Below are positions 19,540 through 29,520 of a stretch of DNA of 64,000 nucleotides, piece after piece (position 1 is the first letter of the stretch; each line of letters starts with the position of its first letter). This stretch comes from Candidatus Hydrothermales bacterium (GTDB taxonomy: Bacteria; Hydrothermota; Hydrothermia; Hydrothermales; JAJRUZ01): positions 1-64,000 of the forward strand of contig JBCNVI010000003.1 of NCBI GenBank assembly GCA_039630235.1. Direction: 5' to 3'. A program made the translations under genes and the position numbers. The notes under the pieces are model-generated. The model was not told where the DNA came from and did no database searches. It worked only from the letters and a program-made list of their open reading frames with translations.

Positions 19540-20288
19540 AGATTCTTGTGATTATTCCGACATTTAACGAAAGGGAAAATATTTTTGAGTTAATAAATAA
19601 AATTTTTTCTCTTGGAATTGATCTTGATATTTTAGTAGTTGATGATAATTCCCCAGATAGGACATGGGAGGTGGTTCAAGATTTGACTAAAAAGTACAGT
19701 AAACTTAATTTACTTTTAAGAAAAAAGAAAGAAGGTCTTGGTTATGCCTATAGAGATGGTTTTAGGTGGGCAATTGAGAGAGATTATGATATTATAATTC
19801 ATCTTGATGCTGACTTTTCACATGATCCTTCAGAAATACCAAATTTTATAAAGAAAATTAACGAAGGCTATGATGTTGTTGTAGGCTCTAGATATGTAAA
19901 TGGTGTCAGAGTTATAAATTGGCCTATAAAAAGACTACTTCTTTCGTATTTTGCAAATTTGTATGCAAGAATTTTAACAGGAGTGAAAATAAAAGATCTA
20001 ACCTCTGGTTATAAAGCTTTTAAAAGAGAGGTTGTTGTCAATATCCCTTGGAAAGAAGTTTCATCTGGCGGATACGGTTTTCAAATAGAGACAGTATTTT
20101 ATCCTTATTTTTTAGGATACAAAATACATGAAATTCCAATTGTTTTTATAGAAAGGAGAAAAGGAAAATCTAAGATGTCTAAAAGAATTATAGTAGAAGC
20201 TTTTTTTCTTGTTATTAAGCTTTTTTTGAAAAGATTTTTCAAAAGATTATATAATAAAAAATATAATAAAAAATTATGTTTTTTTTAG
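19536..20288 (+). CDS. Polyprenol-phosphate mannosyltransferase-like GT2 glycosyltransferase
   Basis: This 250-residue GT-A enzyme starts at GTG 19536, overlapping the previous stop. Conserved sites are IIPTFNERENI, the VVDDNSPDRTW nucleotide site, the HLDADFSHDP metal site and DLTSGYKAFKREV. The IVFIERRKGKSKMSKRI tail is diagnostic of dolichol-phosphate mannose synthases (Dpm1 type). No C-terminal membrane domain is present. It is expected to load a sugar from a nucleotide donor onto a polyprenyl phosphate for envelope glycan or protein glycosylation. It directly precedes the SLBB and BY-kinase genes. Confidence 0.88.
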   Translation: MKILVIIPTFNERENIFELINKIFSLGIDLDILVVDDNSPDRTWEVVQDLTKKYSKLNLLLRKKKEGLGYAYRDGFRWAIERDYDIIIHLDADFSHDPSEIPNFIKKINEGYDVVVGSRYVNGVRVINWPIKRLLLSYFANLYARILTGVKIKDLTSGYKAFKREVVVNIPWKEVSSGGYGFQIETVFYPYFLGYKIHEIPIVFIERRKGKSKMSKRIIVEAFFLVIKLFLKRFFKRLYNKKYNKKLCFF

Positions 20289-20701
20289 TTTTTTTAGCAC
20301 AGATTATTTCTGGTCCATCACCCTATGTACCCGAGTATTATGTTTTTCCTACAGAAGATAAGGTATTGATAGAGGTGCAATTATGGGGACACATCGCCAA
20401 ACCCGGTCTTTATCAAGTTCCTTTAAGGACAGATTTGGTTAAGCTTATTTCTCTTGCAGGTGGACCTCTTCCCAGTGCTGATCTTAAAAAAGTTAGAATA
20501 ATAAGAAATGGAGAAAATAGGACTGTTAACGTAGAGAAAATTTTTGAGGCAAATAAGATCTATGTTGAGCCTGGAGATGTGATTATTGTTCCCATGAATA
20601 CTTCTACTAAATTTAGAGATTTTATAAATTTTTTACAAAGTACTATCACTTTATTGGCACAGGTAATACTTATATACACTTTTGTTAAGGCACAGAAATG
20701 A
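20276..20701 (+). CDS. Secreted SLBB-domain protein of polysaccharide export type
   Basis: A 141-residue protein with signal peptide MFFLVFLAQIISG, then an SLBB beta-grasp domain (VEVQLWGHIAKPGLYQVP equivalent at 33-49; ISLAGGPLPSADLKKVRI at 58-75; YVEPGDVIIVP at 91-101). A C-terminal hydrophobic helix (about 115-137) follows. Wza-type export proteins have a Poly_export domain before SLBB. That domain is missing, so this is an SLBB-only partner, possibly anchored in a membrane. It overlaps the BY-kinase start by 4 nt, so the two are coupled. Confidence 0.75.
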   Translation: MFFLVFLAQIISGPSPYVPEYYVFPTEDKVLIEVQLWGHIAKPGLYQVPLRTDLVKLISLAGGPLPSADLKKVRIIRNGENRTVNVEKIFEANKIYVEPGDVIIVPMNTSTKFRDFINFLQSTITLLAQVILIYTFVKAQK

Positions 20702-22827
20702 CGCCGGAAACCTATACCCCTATTGATGTTAGAAAATACCTTGATGCGCTATGGAAGAGGAAATGGGTTTTTCTTTTGTTTTTCTTAGGAGTACCAGTGG
20801 TTACAATGATTTTTACCTTTGCAACAAAGCCTGTTTACGAAGCAAAATCTGTATTAATTGTTAGAACTCAAGAGACTAACCCTCTTAATTTAGGAACCTA
20901 TCAGAATCCAATAAAAAATCAGATTTATATTTTAAATACTTTAAATTTTGCCGAAAAAGTTTGGAATAGAATAAATGAAGACGAGAACTTAAAAAAGAGC
21001 TTTACCTTTTTTTTGAAAGATGGAGATCCAGTTTCTAATATAAGATCAAGAATATCCTACACCTTTGATGAGCAAAATAATCTCTTATATATCAAAGTAA
21101 GAGGTAATTTACCTAAGGAAACAGCTATCCTTTGTAATCTTGCTGCTGATGTTTTTGTAAAGACTTCTGAAGAGATAGCTAAGTCATCTGCTCAAGAAGT
21201 TGTAAATTTTTTGGAAGAGCAGATACCAAAGGTTGAGGCTAATCTCCAGAAAATCCAGGATTCGCTTAAAAATTTCAAGATTAGAGAGAAAATAACAGAC
21301 ATTAAGCTCCAGGGTGAATACTTAAGTAGTAAGATGAAGTTAATTGATGAGATGTCTGCTGAAGTAGAGGTAGATATTAAAGAAAAAGAGGGGATTTTAA
21401 GAGCCTGGGAGAAAAGAAGGGAAGATTTAGTGAAAAAAATTTCAGAGGGTGAGGGGAGTGGTACAAAAGAGATAATAAATGCTCTTTATGAAAAAATTGT
21501 AAAGCTTGAAACGCAGAAAACTTCCCTTTTACTTGAGGGGTTTAACGAAAATAGTAAAGAAATTAGAGAACTTGAGGAAGGAATAAGGCAAGTCAAAAAA
21601 GAACTTAAGGAAAAACTTGAAGAGAGTGCCTTTAAAGAAGTTAGTGTTACCGAACCTATTAATGAGATCTCGGAGGTTATAAAAAATATAGTCTCTTTAA
21701 GTGCAGAATTAAGAGCTCTTCAGGCAAAAAGGGAAGCTCTATTTTTCTATAAGGAGTCTTTAATGAAGGAGTTCTCAAAATTTCCTGAAAAAGAAATAAC
21801 TTATTTAACTTTGCAAAGAGATTTTAATATAAATGAAGAAATTTTGATGATGCTTAAAAAAAGGTATGAAGAGGCAAAACTCCAAGAGGTTGGTCAAGTT
21901 TCAAGTTTTGTTATTGTAGAGCCTTCTGTACCTCCGAGGTTTCCTGTTTATCCTAAAAAAAGACAGAATTTACTATTTGCTATTGTCATTGGTTTTGGTC
22001 TTGCTCTCTCCCTTGTTTTCTTACTTGAGTATCTTGATACAAAAATAAGGGACGTAAATGAAATTAAGACAATTTATCCGGATTTCCCTATCCTTGCTAC
22101 CATTCCTTTTATAAGGATAAACACCAAGGAAAAAACTTTACTGATCTCTCATAAGAAGGGATCGCTATATATGGAGAGTTTCAGAACTTTAAGAAGTAAT
22201 CTAAAATTTTTAAAAGTAGGTGAAGAAGTTAAATCAATTTTGGTAACAAGTAGCCAACCTAATGAGGGTAAGACCACAGTCTCTGCTAATCTTTCAATAA
22301 TTTTTCAGATGACAAATACCAAAGCTGTGATTATTGAGGGTGATCTAAGAAAACCTGGTCTTCCTCAGATATTTGGAGAAAAAGAAAAGGGACTTACAGA
22401 GTATCTAATTGGAGAAGCAGAGATTAATGAAATTATTTATGATACTTATCTAGAGAATTTGTATTACGTTCCCCCAGGCAAGATTCCTCCTAATCCAACA
22501 GAACTTATTTCCTCTGAAAAGTTTAGAAACTTAATAGAGGAGTTAAAGAAAAGATTTGATATTATAGTGATTGACTCACCTCCCTTGACTCTTTTTGTTG
22601 ATGCAGCTGTAATTGCTTCACAGGTTGATGGTTCCCTTATAGTTTTGCAATTTGAACACACAAGAAGAGAAACCCTCGAATATACAGTCTCTTCCCTTTT
22701 AAGATCGGGAGGAAAAATTTTAGGATTTGTAGCTAATAAAGTTACCCCCTCACCCTTTAAAACAAGGGGTTATTATTATTCCTATTATAAACCTTACAAA
22801 GATTACGGATATAACGTTGAATATTAG
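20698..22827 (+). CDS. Wzz/Wzc-like chain-length regulator fused to BY-type tyrosine kinase
   Basis: A 709-residue fused protein. The N-terminal Wzz domain has a membrane helix at about 22-42, a long periplasmic coiled coil, and a second helix near 424-446 preceded by a PPRFPVYPKK-type proline motif. The cytoplasmic kinase has Walker A SSQPNEGKTT (518-527), Walker A' VIIEGDLRKPG (Asp549), Walker B IIVIDSPP and a C-terminal tyrosine cluster YYYSYYKPYKDYGY (10 Tyr in the last about 20 residues). BY-kinases autophosphorylate that tail to control polysaccharide polymer length and export. It sits with the SLBB and GT2 genes. Confidence 0.93.
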   Translation: MTPETYTPIDVRKYLDALWKRKWVFLLFFLGVPVVTMIFTFATKPVYEAKSVLIVRTQETNPLNLGTYQNPIKNQIYILNTLNFAEKVWNRINEDENLKKSFTFFLKDGDPVSNIRSRISYTFDEQNNLLYIKVRGNLPKETAILCNLAADVFVKTSEEIAKSSAQEVVNFLEEQIPKVEANLQKIQDSLKNFKIREKITDIKLQGEYLSSKMKLIDEMSAEVEVDIKEKEGILRAWEKRREDLVKKISEGEGSGTKEIINALYEKIVKLETQKTSLLLEGFNENSKEIRELEEGIRQVKKELKEKLEESAFKEVSVTEPINEISEVIKNIVSLSAELRALQAKREALFFYKESLMKEFSKFPEKEITYLTLQRDFNINEEILMMLKKRYEEAKLQEVGQVSSFVIVEPSVPPRFPVYPKKRQNLLFAIVIGFGLALSLVFLLEYLDTKIRDVNEIKTIYPDFPILATIPFIRINTKEKTLLISHKKGSLYMESFRTLRSNLKFLKVGEEVKSILVTSSQPNEGKTTVSANLSIIFQMTNTKAVIIEGDLRKPGLPQIFGEKEKGLTEYLIGEAEINEIIYDTYLENLYYVPPGKIPPNPTELISSEKFRNLIEELKKRFDIIVIDSPPLTLFVDAAVIASQVDGSLIVLQFEHTRRETLEYTVSSLLRSGGKILGFVANKVTPSPFKTRGYYYSYYKPYKDYGYNVEY

Positions 22828-22832
22828 GTTGT

Positions 22833-23576
22833 GTGAGTAAAGTAATTTTTTTAGGAACAGGTGGGGGAAGAGTAGTAGTTTTTCAGGGTTTAAGATCAAG
22901 TGGAGGTTTATTGATAAGTAATAAAGATTTTCTAATTCACATAGATCCTGGACCAGGTGCTTTAAGCGCACTTTTGAAAAATGGGATTTATCCAAATAAG
23001 ATAGACTGTATTTGGATAACACATAAGGATTTAGATCATACAGGCGAATTAAACATCATAGTAGAGGGGATGACAGAGGGAGGATTAAAGAAAAGAGGAA
23101 CCCTATACACTCCTGAAGAAGTCTTAAAAGAGCATGTACTCCTTGACTATTTGAGAGATTATCTAAACGAAATTGTAGTTATTAAGAATGAAAGTGTTTA
23201 TCATATAAAAGATTACAGATTTATCACTTCACCACCACACAATCATAGGGGGGTAGAATGTTACGGCTTTATTATCGAGAATTACTCCTTTGGGTACCTT
23301 GTTGATACACGACCAGAAGAAAAAATTTTAAACTTTTATAGGGGCTTAAATTATTTGGTTGTAAATTGTGTTCTTTTAGAACCAAAAGAGGACGTATATC
23401 ACATTAGCTTAAAAGATGTTCCTTATATATATGAGATTGCAAAACCTAAAAAATTAATTTTGAACCATTTTGGAATGAGACTTTTAAAGTATGGCTATAA
23501 AAACATTTCAGACTATCTCAATAAATTTAACATTCCCTTTTTAATAGCTTATGATAATATGAAGATTGAACTGTAA
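22833..23576 (+). CDS. MBL-fold metallohydrolase with altered metal motif
   Basis: A 247-residue beta-lactamase-fold protein from GTG 22833. It has the LGTGGGR start, IDPGPGA and SPPHNHRG loops, DTRPEE and a C-terminal LNHFGM. The metal motif, usually T-H-x-H-x-D-H, is T-H-K-D-L-D-H (64-69), so the second histidine is Asp66. Asp can still bind metal, and the other ligands remain, so it may be active with altered metal use (inference). Such proteins include phosphodiesterase/RNase Z-like hydrolases. It ends exactly where the opposing CorC-like gene ends. Confidence 0.8.
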   Translation: MSKVIFLGTGGGRVVVFQGLRSSGGLLISNKDFLIHIDPGPGALSALLKNGIYPNKIDCIWITHKDLDHTGELNIIVEGMTEGGLKKRGTLYTPEEVLKEHVLLDYLRDYLNEIVVIKNESVYHIKDYRFITSPPHNHRGVECYGFIIENYSFGYLVDTRPEEKILNFYRGLNYLVVNCVLLEPKEDVYHISLKDVPYIYEIAKPKKLILNHFGMRLLKYGYKNISDYLNKFNIPFLIAYDNMKIEL

Positions 23577-24323
23577 TTACTTTACTTTTGAAATTTTAAT
23601 CTTCTTTATGCGTGATTCAGAGGCATCAAGTATTTCAAAAATATATTTCCCTATCTGAATTTTCTCACCCTTTGAAGGAATTCTCTTTATCTTTTTAATT
23701 ATATAACCTGCTGCTGTCACAACCTCCTCTTCATCTTCTTTTTCTAACTCAATTAAATTTGAAAGCTCTTCTATTGAAATTCTACCAGGTATTATATATC
23801 CATCTTTAGTTTTTTGAGGTTTTTCAATAGGTTCTCTATCAAACTCACTAGCTATGTCACCCACTATTTCCTCAACAAGATCTTCTAAGGTTACAAATCC
23901 AGTTACACTTCCAAATTCATCAACAACAAGTGCAAAATGAATTTTATTATTTCTCATTTCCTTTAGTGCTTCAAGCGAATTCTTATTTTCCGTAAAGTAG
24001 AAGGGAACCTTCATAATTTCAGTGACCTTTTTGGTTTCATATTCATTGAAATCAATCAAAAGTAGTTCTTTAAAAAAAAGAATACCTATTACTTCATCTT
24101 TATCTTCTTTTATTACAGGTATTCGTGAGTAGGGATGTTTTCTAAACACCTCAAGTGCTTCTTTAAGAGTCGCATTATGTTTTATACATACCATATCTAT
24201 CCTAGGAGTCATTACCTCTTCTATTCTTTTTTCAGAAAGTCTTTTTATTCCCTCTATAAAATCTTCTACTTTTTCTTTTTCTAGTGTTTTTTGTTTTTTA
24301 TTTCTTTTGAATATTTTGAACAT
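23577..24323 (-). CDS. CorC/HlyC-type CBS-pair protein
   Basis: A 248-residue protein with two CBS domains (about 37-150; conserved VMTPRIDMVCI and HFALVVDEFGSVTGFVTLEDLVEEIVGDI). A C-terminal CorC_HlyC domain follows (GRISIEELSNLI... to the end). It lacks the N-terminal DUF21 membrane domain, as do soluble CorC proteins, which have been linked to Mg/Co efflux. The EIVGDI motif is diagnostic. It overlaps the 3' end of the DUF502 gene by 26 nt and meets the MBL gene tail-to-tail with no gap. Confidence 0.9.
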   Translation of the reverse strand: MFKIFKRNKKQKTLEKEKVEDFIEGIKRLSEKRIEEVMTPRIDMVCIKHNATLKEALEVFRKHPYSRIPVIKEDKDEVIGILFFKELLLIDFNEYETKKVTEIMKVPFYFTENKNSLEALKEMRNNKIHFALVVDEFGSVTGFVTLEDLVEEIVGDIASEFDREPIEKPQKTKDGYIIPGRISIEELSNLIELEKEDEEEVVTAAGYIIKKIKRIPSKGEKIQIGKYIFEILDASESRIKKIKISKVK

Positions 24324-24930
24324 ATTCCTTAATTAAGTTAAAGATGTTTTTATTATCAGGTAAAACTATTCCTGCAGAAACTATAGCTTTAAGAGCATCT
24401 TCTACAGAAAGGTCAAGGTAAATTATTTTATCTTCAGGGACAATTAAATACCAGCCGCTTGTTGGGTTAGGTGCAGTTGGAATAAATATATTCAAATAAT
24501 TTTTACCGTTAATTTGCCATTTTTTCTCTGAGGTAACAAAGGCAAACGTATAGTTGCCTTCTTTTGGAAATTCAACAAGAATAACCTTTTTAAAAGCTGT
24601 CTTTTCTGAAAATATAGCATCAGTTAATTTTTTAGAGGCTGAGTAAAAACTTCTAATAAAAGGGAGCTTTGTTAAAAGATTTTCACCATAATCTAGTATT
24701 TTCTTACCTATTATAGTTGTTACAAAAAAACCAATGGCATATATAAAAATAAAGGATAGAACTAATCCTGTTAATGTTGTGATTAAAACATTTTTTGTTT
24801 TGATTAGCCCAATGTCTACGAGTATTTCCCCAATATTTGTACCTAAAATTTTTATCAAAAACAAAATTATATATAAAGTTACAAAAAAGGGAAGAATTAC
24901 AACGATACCGGTTATTAAGTATTTTTTAAT
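24298..24930 (-). CDS. DUF502 family membrane protein, probable ATT start
   Basis: DUF502 proteins have two N-terminal membrane helices and a conserved region; here IKKYLITGIVVILPFFVTLYII, LPFIRSFYSASKKLTDAIF, VEFPKEGNYTFAFVTS and FIPTAPNPTSGWYLIVP. The conserved first helix lies upstream of the first in-frame TTG (24864). No ATG, GTG or TTG exists between it and the in-frame TAG that ends the previous gene. The best start is ATT 24930, about 11 nt after an AAGGGGG Shine-Dalgarno, giving 210 residues. The alternative is GTG 24956 with one missing G in the G5 run. The function is unknown. Confidence 0.8.
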   Translation of the reverse strand: MKKYLITGIVVILPFFVTLYIILFLIKILGTNIGEILVDIGLIKTKNVLITTLTGLVLSFIFIYAIGFFVTTIIGKKILDYGENLLTKLPFIRSFYSASKKLTDAIFSEKTAFKKVILVEFPKEGNYTFAFVTSEKKWQINGKNYLNIFIPTAPNPTSGWYLIVPEDKIIYLDLSVEDALKAIVSAGIVLPDNKNIFNLIKEYVQNIQKK

Positions 24931-24948
24931 TTTTAAATTTGCCCCCTT

Positions 24949-25440
24949 CTACTCACTAACAAAGACTCTTACAAATTTATCAGTTTCTGAGAAAATGATT
25001 TTTATATTTTTTTTAAATGTCTTAGCTATATTCTTTCCAATTTTTTCAGCAAGGTGCTCTGTAGTTGTTTCAATTGTAATCTTATCTCCCTCTTCTTTTA
25101 CATCAATTATTCTTTCAAGTGGATTATGTATGTATTCGTCTGCTGCTATATGTTTTACCCGTGAGTGAATTTCCTCATTTTTTTTAATAACAAAATCTCC
25201 CCTTATTTCCACTATGCCAAGAGGATATTTATCTTTTATTTTTCTGCAAGCAGGACAGTCCTTATGTTCAACCCTTTTTTCATTCTCTTTAATTTTTTTT
25301 AATAATTCTGGATTATTCACCCATCTTTTCTTATGGTAAATAAGACCGCACGTCGGGCATATAGTAGGATCTGAGTATAAGCTCTTATCCATATACGGAT
25401 CCCTAAGTTTATAGGTAAATCTCTTATCGGTTCTCCTCAT
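24949..25440 (-). CDS. Zinc-ribbon protein of BCAM0308/NMD3-like family
   Basis: A 163-residue protein with two CxxC pairs, CPTCG (28-32) and CPAC (62-65), and the conserved GLIYHKKRW after the first. An alpha/beta domain follows (GIVEIRGDFVI; ITIETTTEHLAEKIGKNI). The first part resembles the nucleic-acid-binding zinc ribbon of NMD3 and the bacterial BCAM0308 family. A strong Shine-Dalgarno (AAGGAGG) precedes ATG 25440. It lies between secA and the DUF502 gene. Its biochemical role is not known. Confidence 0.7.
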   Translation of the reverse strand: MRRTDKRFTYKLRDPYMDKSLYSDPTICPTCGLIYHKKRWVNNPELLKKIKENEKRVEHKDCPACRKIKDKYPLGIVEIRGDFVIKKNEEIHSRVKHIAADEYIHNPLERIIDVKEEGDKITIETTTEHLAEKIGKNIAKTFKKNIKIIFSETDKFVRVFVSE

Positions 25441-25480
25441 TTTTTACCTCCTTCCCGTTAATAACAAATAAGTTACTTTT

Positions 25481-28444
25481 TCAAATATTTCTACCATGAC
25501 ACTTTTTATATTTTTTCCCACTACCACACGGACAAGGATCATTTCTCCCAACTTTTGCAAATTCTCTTCTATAAGTTAAATTTTGTGCCACAGGCTTTAT
25601 TTCTTCCTCACCTTTTTCCTTTAAAGTTGTTAAAGATCTCACAAGCTCTGGTCTTAACTCTCTTAACTTACCTATATCTAATCTTCTTTCTGACTCTACA
25701 ATTCTACTGTGGAAGATTCTGTTAATCGTTTCGTTCCTTATTCTTCTTAAAAGCTCATCAAACATCTTGTACGCCTCTTGCTTGTATTCTAAAAGTGGTT
25801 CTTTTTGTCCATAAGCCCTTAAATATATACCTTCTCTTAAATTATCAAGAGAGTAAAGGTGTTCTCTCCAAGCCGTATCTAGCGTAAAAAGTAGAGCTGC
25901 CCTCTCAAGCTCCCTCATTCTCTCTTTCCCAAAAAGCTCTTCTCTTGCTTCATACAGCTCCCTTATCTTCATCAGGATGAATTCTTTTATTTTATGCTTT
26001 TCATCATAATTTTTAATTTCTGAGAAATCTGAAAGAAAATGATAATAAAGCTCGGATAAAAGCTCATTTATGTTCCACTCCTCCTTAAACTCACCTTTTA
26101 GGTATTTTTCAGTTAATTCCTCCACCAAATCATTAACATACTCATTTAAAATAAGTTCCTTCATGTCCTCGCCTTCAAGGATTTCATTTCTTAGTCCGTA
26201 TATAACTTCTCTTTGTTTATTCATTACGTCATCATATTCTAATAATCTCTTTCTTATTTCAAAATTTTGCATCTCTACCCTTTTTTGTGCTGTTTCAAGG
26301 GCTTTAGTAACAAGTTTACTTTCAATGGGACCTTCGTCTTTTTTTCCAAATCTTTCCATAAGCTCTTTTACTTTATCTGAGCCAAAAAGCCTCAAGAGAT
26401 CATCTTCAAGAGAGAGGAAAAATCTTGTTGTTCCAGGATCTCCTTGTCTTCCTGCTCTACCCCTCAACTGTCTATCGATTCTTCTTGCCTCATGTTTTTC
26501 TGTTCCAATTATATAAAGGCCACCAAGCTCCCTTACACCTTCTCCGAGTTTTATATCAGTTCCTCTTCCTGCCATGTTTGTAGCGATTGTCACTGCGTAT
26601 TTTTGACCTGCTCTTGCAACAATTTCAGCTTCCTGTTGATGATATTTAGCATTTAACACATGGTGTGGAATTCCCTCTCTTTTTAACATTCTGGAGAGAA
26701 GCTCTGATACCTCCACTGAAGTTGTGCCTACAAGAACAGGTCTTCCTATCTTAAAGTTTTTCTTAATTTCATCTATAACAGCCTGATATTTTTCTTTTTT
26801 AGTTTTGAAAATAATATCTGGAAGATCCACTCTTATTACAGGTTTATTTGTAGGTATTGAAACGACATCAAGCTTATATATTTCCCAGAATTCCTGAGCC
26901 TCAGTTGTGGCAGTTCCCGTCATGCCAGCAAGTTTCTCATACATTCTGAAATAATTTTGAAGGGTAATAGTTGCAAGAGTTTGAGTTTCCCTTTGTATTT
27001 CAACACCCTCTTTAGCCTCTATTGCCTCATGTAATCCATCTGACCATCTTCTTCCAGGCATCAGTCTACCTGTAAACTCGTCAACTATAATAACTTTACC
27101 GTCCATAACAACGTATTCATCGTCTTTTTCAAAAAGAGAATAGGCCTTAAGAAGTTGTTTAATCGCATGAATCTTTTCAGACTTTTCGGAGTATTCTCTT
27201 ATTATTTTTTCCTTTTCGTAAAATTTTTCTCTTGCAGACAAAGCCTCGTCCCTGTCGATTTTGGAAAGTTCAACCGATAGGTCAGGTAAAGTGAATAGCT
27301 CCTTATCAACGCTCAAAAATTCCCTTCTTCCCTTTTCCGTAAGATCCACGGTGTTTGATTTTTCATCTATAACGTAGAATAACTCACTTTCAAACTCTCT
27401 TAGCCTTTTTTCCTTTAAAAGTTCAAGTTCAATTTTTTCTGTGAGTTTAAGTATATCTGGTTCTTGTAAAAGTTTAAAGAGTTTTCTTGATTTTGGAGCT
27501 CCCTTTTTGGCAAGAAGCACCTTTCTTGCAGTTTCCTCTAAGTTACCATCTTTTAAACTCTTCTCTGCTTCATTTAAAACACTATTTATAAGTAAAGTTT
27601 GTTTTTTGACAACTCTTTCTACGTGGGGCTTCATTTGCTTATATAAGTAGTTACTCGTTCTTTCCACAGGTCCAGAGATTATAAGAGGTGTTCTTGCTTC
27701 ATCTATAAGTATAGAATCTACCTCATCGATTATGGCGTATATGTGTCCCCTTTGCACCTTGTCTTCTTTTCTAAACACCATGTTATCTCTTAAATAGTCA
27801 AAACCAAATTCATTATTTGTTCCATAAGTTATATCTTTGTTATATTCAGGCTTTCTTTCGTGTGGCTCCATACCGCCTTGGATTACCCCTACTTCAAGTC
27901 CGAGCATCTCGTATACAGGGCCCATCCATTCTCTATCTCTTCTTGCCAGGTAATCGTTTACTGTTACGAGGTGATTTACCCCCCTTGGAGAGCCGTTCAC
28001 CAGAAACCTTTTATCACCCTTTAGTCCTCTTGCTCTTCCTATTATTGCGTTTAGGTAAAGTGGCATGGTAGCAACGAGTGTTTTTCCCTCTCCTGTTGCC
28101 ATTTCAGCAATTTTACCCTGGTGCAAAACCACTGCACCTATTATCTGGACATCAAAGGGAATCATATCCCACTCGTAATCAATCCCTGTTATTTTCCATC
28201 TTTTCCCGACAAGTCTTCTGCAGGCCTCTTTTACTAAGGCAAAGGCTTCAGGAAGAATGCTACTATCAGGTTCGCCATCTCTAATTCTATACGTAAATTC
28301 CTCAGTCTTTTTTATTAGATCCTCTGGTTTAAGATGGTGGTAGGTATTATAGATCTCGTTTACTTTTTTGACGATTGGCCAGATTTTCCTTATTACCCTC
28401 TCGTTCCTAGAGACAAATATTTTTTTAAAGATTTTACTAATCAT
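25481..28444 (-). CDS. secA: Preprotein translocase ATPase SecA (long form)
   Basis: A 987-residue motor that drives proteins through SecYEG. Walker A is [11 protein letters not shown] (115-125) and [12 protein letters not shown] (240-251) holds Walker [14 protein letters not shown] and [14 protein letters not shown] mark the second ATPase domain. A C-terminal [13 protein letters not shown] zinc motif would bind SecB or ribosome. An insertion of about 130 residues near 265-400 includes [17 protein letters not shown], closely matching the insertion known in Bacteroidetes/Chlorobi SecA. The start overlaps the yhaM stop by 8 nt. Confidence 0.97.
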   Translation of the reverse strand: MISKIFKKIFVSRNERVIRKIWPIVKKVNEIYNTYHHLKPEDLIKKTEEFTYRIRDGEPDSSILPEAFALVKEACRRLVGKRWKITGIDYEWDMIPFDVQIIGAVVLHQGKIAEMATGEGKTLVATMPLYLNAIIGRARGLKGDKRFLVNGSPRGVNHLVTVNDYLARRDREWMGPVYEMLGLEVGVIQGGMEPHERKPEYNKDITYGTNNEFGFDYLRDNMVFRKEDKVQRGHIYAIIDEVDSILIDEARTPLIISGPVERTSNYLYKQMKPHVERVVKKQTLLINSVLNEAEKSLKDGNLEETARKVLLAKKGAPKSRKLFKLLQEPDILKLTEKIELELLKEKRLREFESELFYVIDEKSNTVDLTEKGRREFLSVDKELFTLPDLSVELSKIDRDEALSAREKFYEKEKIIREYSEKSEKIHAIKQLLKAYSLFEKDDEYVVMDGKVIIVDEFTGRLMPGRRWSDGLHEAIEAKEGVEIQRETQTLATITLQNYFRMYEKLAGMTGTATTEAQEFWEIYKLDVVSIPTNKPVIRVDLPDIIFKTKKEKYQAVIDEIKKNFKIGRPVLVGTTSVEVSELLSRMLKREGIPHHVLNAKYHQQEAEIVARAGQKYAVTIATNMAGRGTDIKLGEGVRELGGLYIIGTEKHEARRIDRQLRGRAGRQGDPGTTRFFLSLEDDLLRLFGSDKVKELMERFGKKDEGPIESKLVTKALETAQKRVEMQNFEIRKRLLEYDDVMNKQREVIYGLRNEILEGEDMKELILNEYVNDLVEELTEKYLKGEFKEEWNINELLSELYYHFLSDFSEIKNYDEKHKIKEFILMKIRELYEAREELFGKERMRELERAALLFTLDTAWREHLYSLDNLREGIYLRAYGQKEPLLEYKQEAYKMFDELLRRIRNETINRIFHSRIVESERRLDIGKLRELRPELVRSLTTLKEKGEEEIKPVAQNLTYRREFAKVGRNDPCPCGSGKKYKKCHGRNI

Positions 28445-29411
28445 TTTCTTTTTTACCTCCTAAAAAGATTGATTTTTTTAATTTATTATGGAAAGGGGTC
28501 CACCTATCGCCCTCTTGGCTCATTTTTATTGCTTCCTCAAATTTATAGATCTCTGCGTCAAGTAAATCTGCTATGTGTAAAATATATGCCTCTTTAGTCA
28601 TTGGTTCTGTGAGTGAACCCTTCTTTTTTGAACCATGGTGAGATGCAAGAAGATGTAAAAGGTTTAATCTGAGATCCTCAGGGAATTTAGTGGGAAAAAG
28701 TTCATTTGATGAAAGTTCCCTATTTAATTTTTCTATTTCTTCGTCAACTTTTTTCATTCCCAGGTAAATATGATCAAGGAGTTTTCCCTCGTCCGTCATT
28801 TTTAATTTAAAACCTATCTTATAGGTTAAAACTTTTCCGATATCATGTAAAATTGCCCCTGCAATAAGTAAATCGGTATTTAACTCTTTATAGCAGCCTG
28901 ATATGGTTTTAACTAATTTTAAGACATTCAGTGTGTGTTCTGCTAAACCTCCTAAGTAGGCATGATGATATTTAAAGGCAGCGGGTGCCTCCACGAAACT
29001 TTCAATGAACTTTTCATCAAAAATTCTTAAAAGCAGTTTCTTTAAAAATTCATTTTTAATGTTATTTATTTCCTCTAAAATCTTTCTTTTTAACATTTCT
29101 TTTGGAATTTCCGAGCTTGGAAGAAGTTCCATTTTTATAGAATCATAATCCTCAACTTTTTCAGCTTCCTTTATAATAACTCTTCTTTCCTCATTAAAAC
29201 TTCCCGCTTCCCCTTTTATTTTATAAACCCCCTCTTCTATGACCACATCCAGATTAAACAAAAAAGCCTTTAATTCTCCAGTTTTGTCAGAAATTACAAG
29301 CTCTATATATTCACCCTTTCTTCCTACGTTGTTTCTTAGGGTGTGAAGGATAAAATAATCTTCAAAAATCCCATCATATTTTTGTAAATCACTAACATAT
29401 ATTTTTTTCAT
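28437..29411 (-). CDS. YhaM-like 3'-5' exoribonuclease (OB fold plus HD domain)
   Basis: A 324-residue protein with an OB-fold nucleic-acid domain (about 20-90) and an HD phosphohydrolase domain. The signature [11 protein letters not shown] (149-159), His189-Asp190 in ILHDIGK, and [11 protein letters not shown] match YhaM/CbfA-type exonucleases of about 314 residues. YhaM trims short RNA (and DNA) 3' ends. Its promoter (TTGAAA-17-TATCTT, minus strand) abuts the divergent plus-strand promoter. It is transcribed with secA. Confidence 0.85.
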   Translation of the reverse strand: MKKIYVSDLQKYDGIFEDYFILHTLRNNVGRKGEYIELVISDKTGELKAFLFNLDVVIEEGVYKIKGEAGSFNEERRVIIKEAEKVEDYDSIKMELLPSSEIPKEMLKRKILEEINNIKNEFLKKLLLRIFDEKFIESFVEAPAAFKYHHAYLGGLAEHTLNVLKLVKTISGCYKELNTDLLIAGAILHDIGKVLTYKIGFKLKMTDEGKLLDHIYLGMKKVDEEIEKLNRELSSNELFPTKFPEDLRLNLLHLLASHHGSKKKGSLTEPMTKEAYILHIADLLDAEIYKFEEAIKMSQEGDRWTPFHNKLKKSIFLGGKKEND

Positions 29412-29437
29412 TTAGATTCGTAGTCTGTCTTTAATAA

Positions 29438-29466
29438 AAGATAAAGCATTTTTTTATAAATTTCAA
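29438..29466 (-). promoter_or_regulatory. Promoter for yhaM-like gene and secA
   Basis: On the minus strand, TTGAAA (29466-29461) and TATCTT (29443-29438) are 17 bp apart. The -10 box is 26 nt upstream of ATG 29411. Its -35 box is one base from the divergent -35 box. Confidence 0.6.
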
Positions 29467-29467
29467 G

Positions 29468-29496
29468 TTGACAAAATAAATTACTTACTTTAAAAT
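29468..29496 (+). promoter_or_regulatory. Promoter for lipoprotein-pilQ genes
   Basis: Consensus TTGACA (29468-29473) is followed, after 17 bp, by TAAAAT (29491-29496). Start of transcription is expected near 29503, giving a leader of about 50 nt that contains the T-arm-like element and AAGGGAGGG ahead of GTG 29554. Confidence 0.7.
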
Positions 29497-29520
29497 TTTA
29501 AAATAAAAGCGCCGGAAACT

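Noticed and set aside
26070-28600. Plus-strand frames across secA
   Set aside because: They are antisense shadows of a fully conserved SecA sequence.
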